Source: Bacillota bacterium
Lineage (GTDB): Bacteria > Bacillota > Clostridia > Lachnospirales > Lachnospiraceae
DNA: 64,000 nt
NCBI GenBank assembly: GCA_023399055.1
Contig: JAEWQV010000010.1
Span: 620,001-684,000, forward strand
Reading direction: 5' to 3'
The position numbers were made by a program, and so were the translations under genes. Shown one piece after another: positions 1 through 9,309 of the stretch (position 1 is its first letter; each line of letters opens with the position of its first letter). Under the pieces are notes generated by a model. That model had not been told where the DNA came from. It did no database searches and saw only the letters and a program-made list of their open reading frames with translations.

Positions 1-695
1 ATGGCTTGTATGTCATAGGTCCCGCCTGTGAATACCAAATCGTCTTTGGATACAATACCATGCTTATAGCTACCTATCACTTTAAGTGTTCCTTCCCCAT
101 TAAAGGTAATATCTACTTTACTAAATATTACACCATCCACTGTATTTTCGTCGGTCTGAACATAATTTGCAGTATCAGATAATGTATTAGTAGTGTCCTT
201 ATCCAGGGTAATAAACACTTTATCAGCATTTTTAACATAAATAGCGCTGTTATCAGATGAATGAATATCTACACCTTTTAATACAAGTCTGACCTTCTCG
301 GTATCCGTTGTATCAACAATAATTTGTCCATCAGTTAGAGTTCCTGATAAAATGTAGGTTCCCTCTTCTTGAATTGTTAGTGTTGACTGATCTGCACTAG
401 CTCCTGTACCAGTGATTTCAATGGCGTTATCCTTTAGCATTATATTCGTCGCAACGCTTTCATCATAGCCGATTTCTAGATCCTTTGCTGAAAACTCCGT
501 ATCAACTACCACTTCAGAAGATGTCTGTGTGGCAATGGTTGATGAACCTCCACTTTGTGTAGTCTGCTCTTCCTGTATAGTTTTCTCTTCCTCTGTTGAT
601 GCATTTGTATACGTCTTGCTAGCTGAACTGCATCCAGTTAGTATTAGTGAGATTATCACTACAATAATCATTATATATCTTACTTTTTTCGACAT
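1..695 (-). CDS. Carbohydrate-binding-domain lipoprotein (Cthe_2159/DUF4353-like), 3' end cut by window
   Basis: The frame opens at an ATG at 695, after an AAGGAG site 9 nt upstream, and stays open to base 1, so about 231 codons are visible and the C-terminus lies outside. The N-terminus is a lipoprotein signal: a short basic start, a hydrophobic stretch and a lipobox ending LTGC (Cys near residue 20). A Ser/Thr/Glu-rich linker of about 40 residues follows. Then come repeated beta-strand segments (Leu-Ser-Gly-Thr-Leu, Asp-Gly-Val-Ile-Phe, Gly-Glu-Gly-Thr-Leu) typical of the right-handed beta-helix carbohydrate-binding domain first described in Clostridium thermocellum Cthe_2159. I infer a surface lipoprotein that binds acidic or cell-wall polysaccharide. 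It lies 123 nt after the DUF4956 gene with a terminator-like hairpin between, so it may be transcribed separately. Such proteins often neighbour VTC and DUF4956 genes. Confidence 0.75.
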   Translation of the reverse strand, partial: MSKKVRYIMIIVVIISLILTGCSSASKTYTNASTEEEKTIQEEQTTQSGGSSTIATQTSSEVVVDTEFSAKDLEIGYDESVATNIMLKDNAIEITGTGASADQSTLTIQEEGTYILSGTLTDGQIIVDTTDTEKVRLVLKGVDIHSSDNSAIYVKNADKVFITLDKDTTNTLSDTANYVQTDENTVDGVIFSKVDITFNGEGTLKVIGSYKHGIVSKDDLVFTGGTYDIQA

Positions 696-744
696 ATCTT
701 ATTACTCCTTTCATATTGCCGTCTAGTAGGGTTAGGGGCCAAAA

Positions 745-800
745 GCATCACAAGTTTTCGATTCGTCAATTTGCAGAAGTTTTATACTTCTTTGTGATGC
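745..800 (-). terminator. Hairpin terminator after the VTC-DUF4956 operon
   Basis: Nine-bp arms (GCATCACAA and its complement) enclose a second small hairpin (GAAG/CTTC). On the minus strand the outer stem is followed by TTTT. It lies just after the DUF4956 stop and before the lipoprotein start, so it probably ends or attenuates that transcript. Confidence 0.6.
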
Positions 801-818
801 AAAATATTATTCGAGCCT

Positions 819-1484
819 CTAAAGCTCATATACTTCGTTGGAAATTTTACCGCAGCTAATCTCTAGATTACCATTTCTACATCGAAGCTCATCTAAGAAT
901 TCTTTTTCTTTCATTGGCTCCTTCATACTTACCTGATAAATTAATTTATATAAACTGCCCATATTGGAGGTCTTTGCTCGAATTAATTCTGTCTTGGTGG
1001 TATATTCCTTGAAAATATCGTTGAATATTTCCATATAATTCATACCTTCTGGAATTGTTATTCTAAGTTCCTTCTCTTTCTGCTTCTTCTCACCGAAGCT
1101 GGTAAGATTATATAGCAGGTATGCTCCGCCAACAATTACAGAGAACAATACTGCTGCTACAATATATCCGGTACCGGTTGCTAAACCAATTGCCATCGCC
1201 ATAAAAATGCTGCTGATTTCCTTTGCACTGCCCGGTATGGAACGAAAACGAACAAGACTGAAGGCACCCATTACAGCAATTCCTGTACCCAGATTGCCGT
1301 TCACCAATATAATTACCATTTGTACGATTGCTGGTAGAATTGCAATTGTCATTATGAAACCTTTGCTGCTGTTATTAAAACGAAAATGTACAAATGCTAA
1401 TAATCCTCCAAGTATTAAAGATGCTGCCATACAAATCAAAAAGCTTTCTATAGAAAAAGTAGTTGTAACAATTGAATTAAGCAT
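819..1484 (-). CDS. DUF4956 family membrane protein
   Basis: This 221-residue protein has an N-terminal half made of about four hydrophobic segments (roughly residues 12-32, 40-62, 68-80 and 92-125). Between them is the conserved motif GAFSLVRFRS followed by SAKEISSIFMAMAIGLATG. A soluble C-terminal tail of about 85 residues follows. The motif and layout match DUF4956, a family of unknown biochemistry that repeatedly sits beside VTC-domain polyphosphate polymerases. Here its ATG overlaps the last 8 nt of the VTC gene, so the two are translationally coupled and probably work together at the membrane. I infer that it anchors or channels the polymerase product; nothing in the sequence proves this. 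Confidence 0.8.
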   Translation of the reverse strand: MLNSIVTTTFSIESFLICMAASLILGGLLAFVHFRFNNSSKGFIMTIAILPAIVQMVIILVNGNLGTGIAVMGAFSLVRFRSIPGSAKEISSIFMAMAIGLATGTGYIVAAVLFSVIVGGAYLLYNLTSFGEKKQKEKELRITIPEGMNYMEIFNDIFKEYTTKTELIRAKTSNMGSLYKLIYQVSMKEPMKEKEFLDELRCRNGNLEISCGKISNEVYEL

Positions 1485-2223
1485 ATTTTTTCTCTCCTTT
1501 AAATTGTCTTAATTTTTTCTCTCCGCGTGGTTGTTCTATCGATTTAAGAAAAGCTTTACCATATTTAGAAAAGGATGAGGGGTATATGTTTAGTTCATCC
1601 AAAATATGTGCTAACCAAATTGGCATTGTTCCAGGGATTTTAATCTCCATTAACTGCTGTCCCGGTTGTAATATGGCATTTCCATAGGGACCACTCCCCA
1701 ACCATAAATCCTCTTCTCTCCAAAGTATATTGCTATCAAACGTCACTCGAAGATTAGAGTCCTCCATACCATACATGGCAATACGGTCATAGGAGATATA
1801 CATCGAAGGTTCCAGATTGAGATAGTTCTTAATAAACCAATTAATTTCCTTTGTAATCTGTGTTTCTTTCATTAATGGCTGCCCATCATAGAGATAATTC
1901 TGCGCCTTTAAAAGTTCCATTCTTTCTCTTCTTTTATAAACAATACCCTTATATTTTTTCTTTAGTTCAACAAAGACAGTATCCTCTAATCCTGGTGTAC
2001 CATAACTTCTTAGTCGGAGTTTTTCTTTGTAAATTGGTTTTTCTAACGAGGTTTTTATTAACCTTTTCTCCGGTGTATCAAAATAAATATTACAAATTGT
2101 TGTTACCCCATAATGATCAATTTTAAGTTTATCTGATAGCCTCTGACGTAAAAGCTGATACTGATTATCTGACAGTAAGTATTTTAATTCATAGCGTTTA
2201 AAGGTTTCCTGATAATTGCCCAT
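1477..2223 (-). CDS. VTC-domain polyphosphate polymerase-like protein
   Basis: The product is about 248 residues, nearly all VTC domain. Visible family signatures are the N-terminal RYELKYLLS strand, the IYFDT motif, the basic KLRLRSYG segment, the acidic/basic VELKKKYKGIVYKRR strand, a Tyr-Asp-Arg pair near residue 170, and a late MEIKIPG strand. These charged strands line the tunnel in which yeast Vtc4 polymerises phosphate from ATP. I start it at the ATG at 2223 because GAGG lies upstream and the family begins there; a TTG at 2286 would add 21 residues that look non-conserved. It is coupled to the DUF4956 gene and lies downstream of a two-component pair. The window also encodes Ppk1, so this would be a second route to polyphosphate, or a polymerase with another role. 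Confidence 0.8.
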   Translation of the reverse strand: MGNYQETFKRYELKYLLSDNQYQLLRQRLSDKLKIDHYGVTTICNIYFDTPEKRLIKTSLEKPIYKEKLRLRSYGTPGLEDTVFVELKKKYKGIVYKRRERMELLKAQNYLYDGQPLMKETQITKEINWFIKNYLNLEPSMYISYDRIAMYGMEDSNLRVTFDSNILWREEDLWLGSGPYGNAILQPGQQLMEIKIPGTMPIWLAHILDELNIYPSSFSKYGKAFLKSIEQPRGEKKLRQFKGEKKYA

Positions 2224-2506
2224 CCTTCTTGACCTCTTTTCTTTTATTCTTGAAAGACAGCTGCTTTCGTTTACAACAACTTTCAATTTCTAAGTTCATT
2301 ATATAGGACCAACTTAAAAGGAACCTTAAAGTACAAAAAACTTTTTTACTTAAATTTAAATTACTTTTCACATTCTAATTTTCACTCTTAAATAGTAATG
2401 AAATTATTAATCACTTAAACTTTGCAGTTAATAGTTTATTTTTACTTGATTAAAACAGTATTTTAGTGAAAAGTTATTGACATGCGATGCTTGAGTTGAC
2501 TATAAA

Positions 2507-2549
2507 ATATCCCGTTATCTTCATCAAATAGAAAAAGATAACGGGATAT
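2507..2549 (-). terminator. Terminator of the response regulator-kinase operon
   Basis: A perfect 15-bp stem (ATATCCCGTTATCTT and complement) with a 13-nt loop lies 18 nt after the kinase stop and is followed by TTTATAG on the minus strand. Confidence 0.8.
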
Positions 2550-2567
2550 CGCCCCACAATATGAACT

Positions 2568-3803
2568 TTAAGGAAGACGTACGGTAAAGCAAATGGAATG
2601 TTGATCCTCACTCTTAACAGATATTTTTCCGTTATGAGCTTCAACAATGGATTTGGCAATGGAAAGCCCAATGCCATATCCTCCGTTTTCCCGAGATCTT
2701 GAACTATCCAGGCGGTAAAAGCGATCAAAAAGCTTATCTAAATTTTGTACAGCAAGCTCTCCTGTGGTATTATATACTTCAAGTTTTTTACCCTTTTTCC
2801 CGGTAGTAAGCGAAATCTTTATACTTCCCCCGTCATCAGAATATTTGATAGCATTATCCATTAAGGTCGATACCAGTTGCTCGATACTTCCTACATCACC
2901 ATTTAAATACACATCAGGTTGAATGTAGATGGATAACTTTTTATTACGTGCCTGGGCTAATGCGGAAAATGGTTCTGCAATTCGCATAACTATTGCGCTT
3001 AAATCGAAGTCCTGAAAAGATAACTTAATCTGCTCTTCTTCCATTTTTGAAAGCACCAGCAGATTTTTAACCAACTGATCAAGTCTTGTGGTCTGGTTAC
3101 GAATACTGGTAATCCACTCATTTTGACCTGTCGTTATTTCTAAAACATCTGCATTTGCAGATATAATTGCTAATGGTGTCTTAATTTCATGTCCGGCGTC
3201 GGTAATAAAGAGCTTTTGCTTCTCCGCATTTTCTATAAAAGGTTTCATTGCCTTCTTCGACAATATGGATACTAACAAGAACATTAATACAAGTACACTG
3301 AAAGCAACTGTACAGGAGATTGCAAATATTTCTTCGGTTGTTTGCAGTTTATCCCGACAATCAATGAAAATAATCATATATCCGTCATTGTTCTCTACAA
3401 TTCTATATTTATAAATATCTTCAAAACCACTGCTAGCACTATGTTCCATTACCTTTTCCGCTAATTCTCTGGCATCCTGTGAGCTTACTGCAGCGATATG
3501 CCCCGTGTCTATATTTCCTACCATCCTATCTTCATCCATGTGCACAACAAAATATCTGGTTTGGAAGGGCGTTTCTTCGTTTGGTTCAAATCGAAATAGA
3601 GGATCTCCTTTTTTCGGCATAAAGTCTTTATCAAACCTTGGAAACTTCCCCTCATTCTCCGCCAAGTAGGCAAGAGATTCATTAATCTTACTATTCATCT
3701 GATAGATATTTAATATATTAATTGCTCCAACTAGAAATAGTAAGACTCCCAGAAGTGAAGCCATTGTAATTATAATAAATTTTCGCTGAAGCTTTTTGAT
3801 CAT
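2568..3803 (-). CDS. Membrane sensor histidine kinase (OmpR-system class)
   Basis: This 411-residue kinase has two transmembrane segments (about residues 10-33 and 159-181) flanking an extracytoplasmic sensor region of about 125 residues. The H-box AGHEIKTPLAIIS places the phosphorylated His near residue 205. Next come the N-box (LMDNAIKYSDDGG), a DRFYRLDSSRS F-box and the G2 motif YGIGLSIAKSIVEAHNG. No clear HAMP domain is visible. Its ATG overlaps the response regulator stop by 4 nt (ATGA), so the pair is co-translated. The signal it senses cannot be read from the sequence. The nearest downstream genes are the VTC and DUF4956 genes, but a strong terminator intervenes, so control of those genes is only a guess. 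Confidence 0.9.
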   Translation of the reverse strand: MIKKLQRKFIIITMASLLGVLLFLVGAINILNIYQMNSKINESLAYLAENEGKFPRFDKDFMPKKGDPLFRFEPNEETPFQTRYFVVHMDEDRMVGNIDTGHIAAVSSQDARELAEKVMEHSASSGFEDIYKYRIVENNDGYMIIFIDCRDKLQTTEEIFAISCTVAFSVLVLMFLLVSILSKKAMKPFIENAEKQKLFITDAGHEIKTPLAIISANADVLEITTGQNEWITSIRNQTTRLDQLVKNLLVLSKMEEEQIKLSFQDFDLSAIVMRIAEPFSALAQARNKKLSIYIQPDVYLNGDVGSIEQLVSTLMDNAIKYSDDGGSIKISLTTGKKGKKLEVYNTTGELAVQNLDKLFDRFYRLDSSRSRENGGYGIGLSIAKSIVEAHNGKISVKSEDQHSICFTVRLP

Positions 3804-4474
3804 TGTGTCTCCTCCAAACCATAACCTGAACCACGGACTGCTTTAATTTTTATATTTGCTCCCAAACTCTCTAATTTTCTTCTTAAATATGAGATGTAAA
3901 CCCATACTACATTCATTTCTGCCTCAGCGTCATATCCCCAGATGCGATCCATGAATTGCTCGGTGGAAATAAGCCGTTTGGGGTTACTCATCATCATTTC
4001 CAGCATTTGAAATTCCTTATTTCCTAATCTTATATTACCCTGTTCACTGGATAATTCGTAAGTCTCCTTATTTAAACTGATGTTACCAACTGTAATCAAG
4101 TTTGGCAAAAACTCTGCTTTTCTTCTGCCCATCGCACGGACTCTGGCAAGTAATTCTCCCATGGCAAAGGGTTTACTTAGGTAATCGTCAGCACCTTTAT
4201 CAAGTCCAATAATTCTATCTTCAATCTGGGACTTAGCTGTCAACATTAAGATAGGTGTGTGAATCCCCTCCTTACGAAGTTTTTCAAGAACCTCTATGCC
4301 ATTTAGTTTTGGCATCATGATATCAAGGATTATCACATCATAATTATCACTAAGTCCATAGTCATATGCATCCTGCCCATCGTAAACCGCATCTACAGAA
4401 TAGTTATTGTGTTTAAATATTGCCACCAGAGCGTTGGACATCTCCTTTTCATCCTCGGCTAGTAATATTCTCAT
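3800..4474 (-). CDS. OmpR/PhoB-family response regulator
   Basis: This 224-residue regulator has a receiver domain with the acidic pair Glu7-Asp8, the phosphoacceptor Asp51 in VIILDIMMPKLNG, and the conserved Thr and Lys (MLTAKS, LSKPF). A winged-helix DNA-binding domain with the typical ending (VWVYISYLRRKLE ... VRGSGYGL) follows. It is the partner of the overlapping kinase gene. No operator could be assigned. The ATG at 4474 follows a purine-rich GGGAGG-like stretch. Confidence 0.93.
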   Translation of the reverse strand: MRILLAEDEKEMSNALVAIFKHNNYSVDAVYDGQDAYDYGLSDNYDVIILDIMMPKLNGIEVLEKLRKEGIHTPILMLTAKSQIEDRIIGLDKGADDYLSKPFAMGELLARVRAMGRRKAEFLPNLITVGNISLNKETYELSSEQGNIRLGNKEFQMLEMMMSNPKRLISTEQFMDRIWGYDAEAEMNVVWVYISYLRRKLESLGANIKIKAVRGSGYGLEETQ

Positions 4475-4706
4475 TGTTTTGGCCTCCCAACCTGTCTTCC
4501 TATTATTATATTAGAAAATGTTTGCATTATCAAATGCTACCATAGCCGTTAAACATGAGCTATAATTATGCACATTAGCAACATCCTAAGTCCCTGTAAT
4601 GCTTTTGATACTTTTACCTTATATTATTACTATAACATTCTTACCTTAAATGAACTTTAAGTAATCGTTTTCTCTGTAAGAGTTAGAATTAAACTTTAAC
4701 AACTAA

Positions 4707-4832
4707 AATTTTCTTGTAAAAACAGGTGGAGGTAACGATAGTTTAACCACTAACAGAAGTTGTTGGGCTACTGCAGAACCTTATTTTGTTTCAGACAACG
4801 TGCCGGAAGCTGTTAAAACAATATATCAGTAA
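4707..4832 (+). pseudogene. Possible C-terminal remnant of an unidentified gene
   Basis: A 41-codon frame, closed upstream by TAA at 4704 and ending at TAA at 4830, translates to a protein-like tail containing SCWATAEPYFVSDNVPEAVK. It has no start codon or ribosome binding site and is on the strand opposite to both neighbours. The mix of Trp, Tyr, Pro and acidic residues looks like the end of a real protein, but I do not recognise it. It could equally be a chance open frame. Confidence 0.3.
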
Positions 4833-4910
4833 TAAGAATAACAATACATGCTATGTGTGTTACTTAACGCCATTTGCAACTGTAGTGCTTATGCGAAAAT
4901 AACAAGGATT

Positions 4911-4970
4911 AATATAAGAGAAGGCTATCCAGGGTTGATTTTACAACCCTGGATAGCCTTCTCTTATATT
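4911..4970 (-). terminator. Perfect 27-bp inverted repeat after the solute-binding protein gene
   Basis: Two perfectly complementary 27-nt arms (4911-4937 and 4944-4970) with a 6-nt loop lie 28 nt after the stop of the minus-strand gene at 4999. It is likely a strong bidirectional terminator or transcript 3'-end stabiliser. Confidence 0.8.
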
Positions 4971-4998
4971 ATAACTCAGGCACCATATTACATAGTCT

Positions 4999-6678
4999 TT
5001 AGTTTAAAACTAAATCTTCTGCTGCTTTTCTTCTAACTGCTTCATTTCTATAAAAGTCAGCAACATCATCGTAATTGTAACCCTTTGCTTTTTCTATCAT
5101 TTCCTTAACAATACTGTTATACTCATCGTCACTCTTAGCATATATTGCTCGCCAGGAATAATCACGAATTACACCTGATACTTGCTGCCATTTAACTTCC
5201 ATATCATCATCCCTCTTGGTTTCAGAGAAGCTGGTTCCAACTGCGACCACTTTATTGTTCGCACTTAGATACTCATCCTGTGTTGTAACACCGGACCATG
5301 CTCTCCATTCATCCAGTATGGCATATTTTTGGGTGGCATTATAGCTTGCCCAAGAACGATAATTATAACTTTCTCCATTAGAATCTGGATTAGATGCATC
5401 GGTATTCCATGCTTGATAATTTATCTGATTTGTACCATCACGATATGCACCTGTATAATCTCCAGTCATTGGTGTATCCTGGTCAGTGATTGTCTTTAAT
5501 CCTAATTCTGTTAGGTAAATCTTTTTATTTTCATCATAATCCCAAGTTACACCCTGTGGACCATAATCACTTGTCATCTGTCCTTCCGGTGTACTTAACC
5601 AGTTGATAATCTCCATGCAAAGTTCGGGATACTGAGTCTTTGCACCAATTGTAACTACTCTGGCACTGCCATATACATTAAGTCCTGACATTAAGGTCTT
5701 CTGATCCTCCATGACAACAGGATACATTGCCTTTCCAGCGTCTAAATGCTCTGGTATATTATATTGCATGGAACCAGCATAATTAAAGATATTAAAGAAA
5801 GCTACTCCGCCTGTATAATCCTCTTGTGCCCCATCTGCTCCCTGTGTCATGGAGTCTGGATCAAGTAAGCCCTTTTGATATAGCTGGTTATAGAAACTCA
5901 AACATCTTAAGTAGATACCATCCCCAGCCAAAGCATCCTGCCAGGTCTGATTTTCTACATCATATAAGCCAATTCCTAGTTCTTCATATCCATATAAAGC
6001 AGCTGTAGCCTTAACAAACATTACCATGTTGCCGTCCCAATCACTAAATAGTGATACGCCATAGGTTTCATGTCCAGAGTCAGAAGTTGGGCAGATTTCT
6101 TTCATTTGAGCTAGGACGTCAATCCAATCCTCTAAAGTTTCAACCTTAGGGAAGCCAAGATCTCGATATAAATCAAAGCGAACATCCGGATGATAGATGG
6201 TTGATCCATGATCATCGGGTGAGGATGCTACTCCTAAACCATAACCATACAGTTTGCCATCTGGGCTCAAGCCTTGATTTTTCTCTAAAGCCTTTGGCAT
6301 ATTCTCTTTTATATATGGACCATATTCTGTTAGTAGGTCATCTTCATTCCAATCAAAGAGCATACCTTTATCAATTGCTTCCAGATAATTACCACTATCA
6401 CTGCCAAATAGAACAATATCACCTAAATTACCGGATTCCATTCTAGTTACAAACACTCCGTCTGCATCATTTACAATGGTTACCTTGACATTAAACTTAT
6501 CCAGTAAAACCTTTGCAAACCATCCAACCTGTTCGCCACTATAATTAGCTAACTGTGAATATACTGTCAGTTCAATTGGTTCCTCTTGTTTTTTGCTTCC
6601 GCACCCAGTAAATACGATTCCTGAAACTGTAATGCAAATCATTAACATACATGTCAGTTTCTTTGTCCATTTTTTCAT
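4999..6678 (-). CDS. Extracellular solute-binding lipoprotein (sugar ABC type, orphan)
   Basis: I start this 559-residue protein at the ATG at 6678 because GGAGG lies 6 nt before it; an upstream ATG at 6726 has no site. A lipoprotein signal ends in the lipobox FTGC (Cys about residue 26). The mature part begins ELTVYSQLANYSGEQ and has the length and Asp/Trp-rich character of large family 1 sugar-binding proteins (LplA/YtcQ type). No permease or ATPase gene is adjacent, so it must use membrane subunits encoded elsewhere or act as a sensor accessory. It follows a GH43 gene on the same strand after 145 nt, which suggests a hemicellulose-derived oligosaccharide ligand. That ligand is an inference. 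Confidence 0.88.
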   Translation of the reverse strand: MKKWTKKLTCMLMICITVSGIVFTGCGSKKQEEPIELTVYSQLANYSGEQVGWFAKVLLDKFNVKVTIVNDADGVFVTRMESGNLGDIVLFGSDSGNYLEAIDKGMLFDWNEDDLLTEYGPYIKENMPKALEKNQGLSPDGKLYGYGLGVASSPDDHGSTIYHPDVRFDLYRDLGFPKVETLEDWIDVLAQMKEICPTSDSGHETYGVSLFSDWDGNMVMFVKATAALYGYEELGIGLYDVENQTWQDALAGDGIYLRCLSFYNQLYQKGLLDPDSMTQGADGAQEDYTGGVAFFNIFNYAGSMQYNIPEHLDAGKAMYPVVMEDQKTLMSGLNVYGSARVVTIGAKTQYPELCMEIINWLSTPEGQMTSDYGPQGVTWDYDENKKIYLTELGLKTITDQDTPMTGDYTGAYRDGTNQINYQAWNTDASNPDSNGESYNYRSWASYNATQKYAILDEWRAWSGVTTQDEYLSANNKVVAVGTSFSETKRDDDMEVKWQQVSGVIRDYSWRAIYAKSDDEYNSIVKEMIEKAKGYNYDDVADFYRNEAVRRKAAEDLVLN

Positions 6679-6823
6679 ATACATCCTCCATTCTAACAAT
6701 AAAAACAATAAAATGTTCTCTTTCAAGTGTGAAGCATTCTTAGGTGGTGGACTTTAGCACCTTATCTTTCTTCACATTTACCCCTTATCAATTACTCTTA
6801 TCTATAGTTATATTAATAACTAC

Positions 6824-8146
6824 CTATTTCATAAATACGAAGGATACCAGTTCAAACAAATGTCTTCCTTTGAACATATCAGTAAAGTATCCTCCAAAAG
6901 CATGCTCAACTTTAAAGTAAACTGCATGTCTTCCAGTTACCTTCTGTACCTTACAAGTAACAACTCCATTATCAGTTCCGATTTCTACACAACCAATTTC
7001 CTCACCGTTCTCGTAACTATCTAATAGAATTCTCATGTTCGCCTTGCAGCCAAGACCATTAATCTGAGCACTGAATTCCATGGAATTGCTGCTATAATCT
7101 TCACCAAAATCGTAATACTTATAACCGATGATACTTCCGTCAGTTATGTTCGTAACTAATCTGGTAAAGACATTTTTTTCTGTAATGATGCAATCCCCTT
7201 TTAGTACACAAGCCAGATCAGCAGGTGTTATCTCATATGGAGAAAGGGATTTCTCGAAGCCCAAAGAGGTCATTTCAACTTGATGAAAGCTTCCATCTGG
7301 CTGCATTTCAATACGTTCAACGCAAGCACGTCTGGACATAATACTTCCGTTGGTCATGCGATGATAGAAAATGTACCACTGTCCATCGATATTGCAAATG
7401 GAACCATGATTGTTACCACCCGGATAATCTACTCCGTTATCTACAAGAATTCCTCTGTATTCAAAAGGTCCTGTTGGTGATTTGGAGGTAGCATATACCA
7501 ATCTGCTGCCAGGGTTCGGAGAATAAATCATGTAATAGGTATCTCCAACTTTTCTGGGGGAACAAGCCTCAAAAAACCGATACGGCTCACTGGTTGGAAT
7601 AATGTCCAATTGGAAAGTTCCATCCATTATCTCATACATATTGTCAGCATTAATCTCAGCCATATAAGAGCCTTCAAAACCACAATAGATATAAACTCTG
7701 CCGTCATCATCCACAAGGACACCTGGATCGACAAACACTGCTTCGTCTAATAACTTTGGTGAACTCTCTGGAACTTTATACTGGGATAGTAATTCAAAAG
7801 GTCCTTCTGGTCTATCACTAACACCAACACAGCCTTTTGCATAGAAAATGTAGGCATATAAATAATACTTTCCGTCCTTCTCAACCACGTCAGGAGCATA
7901 TAACTCACCATCAGTCCAAGGTGTATCACTTACTTTTCCGTCATCATCTCGTGTTTGAAAACTCACACCGTGACAGGTCCAGTTATTTAGATTATCCTTA
8001 GGTGCGGACCACACCTTTAACTTGTAATCACAGAATTTATCTGAACCGGCACTATCATGTGAACCGTAAATATATACTCGATCACCAAAAACTCTTGGTT
8101 CTCCATCCGGGATATACTCCCATCGGGGAAGATATGGATTAGGCAT
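6824..8146 (-). CDS. Glycoside hydrolase family 43 enzyme, cytoplasmic
   Basis: This 440-residue protein starts MPNPYLP at an ATG with AAGGAGG upstream and has no signal peptide. Five-bladed-propeller features of GH43 are visible: an early Asp (about 14) in YIPDGEPRVF for the general base, Asp140 in AVFVDPGVLVDDDG for the pKa modulator, and Glu193 in RFFEACSPRKV for the general acid. A C-terminal region of about 120 residues after residue 320 resembles a beta-sandwich accessory domain. GH43 enzymes are usually beta-xylosidases or alpha-L-arabinofuranosidases; the substrate is not fixed here. The divergent AraC regulator gene is the likely controller. Confidence 0.88.
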   Translation of the reverse strand: MPNPYLPRWEYIPDGEPRVFGDRVYIYGSHDSAGSDKFCDYKLKVWSAPKDNLNNWTCHGVSFQTRDDDGKVSDTPWTDGELYAPDVVEKDGKYYLYAYIFYAKGCVGVSDRPEGPFELLSQYKVPESSPKLLDEAVFVDPGVLVDDDGRVYIYCGFEGSYMAEINADNMYEIMDGTFQLDIIPTSEPYRFFEACSPRKVGDTYYMIYSPNPGSRLVYATSKSPTGPFEYRGILVDNGVDYPGGNNHGSICNIDGQWYIFYHRMTNGSIMSRRACVERIEMQPDGSFHQVEMTSLGFEKSLSPYEITPADLACVLKGDCIITEKNVFTRLVTNITDGSIIGYKYYDFGEDYSSNSMEFSAQINGLGCKANMRILLDSYENGEEIGCVEIGTDNGVVTCKVQKVTGRHAVYFKVEHAFGGYFTDMFKGRHLFELVSFVFMK

Positions 8147-8277
8147 AAAAAACCTCCTTGAATACTTATCATAAATTTGCTATAGTGCTTATAGTGTAAT
8201 ATGAAAGCTTAATATTCTCTATAATTAACAGGACATAAATTAGCACAATCCGGACACAATGAAAGGATGTCATTTTT

Positions 8278-9144
8278 ATGGAAACGATGTACTTAAGATA
8301 TTTTACACAGGATACCAATTACCCCTTTAATATCCAATATGGGTTCCACGAAGAAGATTTGTACATGCACACCCATGCAGATTTTAGCGAACTTGTTATT
8401 GTACTAAACGGCACTGCCATGCACAGAGTTGATAAGGAAGCATATTTCATAAAAAAAGGGGATGTATTTGTTATAAGTAACAATACCTCCCATGGTTATG
8501 AAAATGCTTATGATTTTCGTATCTGTAACATAATGTATCGTCCTGATCAACTGCAGTCTTCTGACCTTGACATTCGTAAATTGGCTGGGTTTCATGCTTT
8601 ATTTGTAATCGAGCCTTACTTTACGATGGAACGCAGCTTTCAAAGCCGATTAAAGTTACCACTGGATGATTTTGAAGAAGTTCATAGGATTATTGCTAGA
8701 ATGATACAAGAATATGAGCAAAAAAAATACGGCTGGAAGACTTTTTTGAATTCACAGTTTATGATGCTGGTGGTCTTGTTATCCAGAGCTTATAGTCTAA
8801 CCTCCTTTGATGTGAAGGAGGATGTAATTAACATCGCAAAGTCACTTTCCTATATTGAACGACATTATAAAGAAGACATTACCATAGAACGGTTAGCAGC
8901 AAAATCTAATCTTTCCGTCCGACACTTTACTCGCATCTTTAATCTTACTTACCAGACCACTCCAGGTAATTATATACTAACACTAAGAATGCAACACGCC
9001 TGCTTGCTTTTAAAGGAATCGAACATGACGATCTCTGAGGTGGCCTATGAAAGCGGCTTTAATGATAGTAATTACTTCACGAGACAATTCCGTAAGCTAT
9101 TTTCCTTAACTCCAAGTCAGTATCGTAATCAGGTTGCGGATTGA
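8278..9144 (+). CDS. AraC-family transcriptional regulator with cupin sensor
   Basis: This 288-residue regulator has an N-terminal cupin-like sensor (about residues 15-95, HTHADFSELVIVLNGTA then KKGDVFVISNNTSHGY). The C-terminal AraC domain has two helix-turn-helix units (IERLAAKSNLSVRHFTRIF and ISEVAYESGFNDSNYFTRQF) ending LTPSQYR. An AAAGGATG site precedes the ATG by about 9 nt. It is transcribed away from the GH43 gene across a 131-nt gap, the classic layout of a sugar-responsive activator and its target. A short IR at 9177-9208 follows its stop. Confidence 0.9.
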   Translation: METMYLRYFTQDTNYPFNIQYGFHEEDLYMHTHADFSELVIVLNGTAMHRVDKEAYFIKKGDVFVISNNTSHGYENAYDFRICNIMYRPDQLQSSDLDIRKLAGFHALFVIEPYFTMERSFQSRLKLPLDDFEEVHRIIARMIQEYEQKKYGWKTFLNSQFMMLVVLLSRAYSLTSFDVKEDVINIAKSLSYIERHYKEDITIERLAAKSNLSVRHFTRIFNLTYQTTPGNYILTLRMQHACLLLKESNMTISEVAYESGFNDSNYFTRQFRKLFSLTPSQYRNQVAD

Positions 9145-9176
9145 TGAAGTAGAATCTGCTTATCGCATAAGACAAA

Positions 9177-9208
9177 TGATTCGGAAGTTAATAAAAACTT
9201 CCGAATCA
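9177..9208. terminator. Convergent-gene terminator hairpin
   Basis: A perfect 13-bp stem (TGATTCGGAAGTT and complement) with a 6-nt loop sits between the convergent araC-type and sbcC genes. T-runs are weak on both sides. Confidence 0.6.
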
Positions 9209-9309
9209 GCAACAATTATACTATCATAGATTTAATTTTGAAATAGTAAAATATTTTTTGGTCCTGCAGAGTGACACTATTCTAATAATTAGTATTCCCT
9301 TAGTATTTA

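Larger units (their letters stand above)
4475..4998. other. Intergenic region between response regulator and solute-binding protein gene
   Basis: About 520 bases with no intact gene. It should hold the promoter of the two-component operon near 4500-4700, though I could not fix clear boxes. It also holds a short coding remnant at 4707-4832 and a long terminator hairpin at 4911-4970. Confidence 0.6.
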
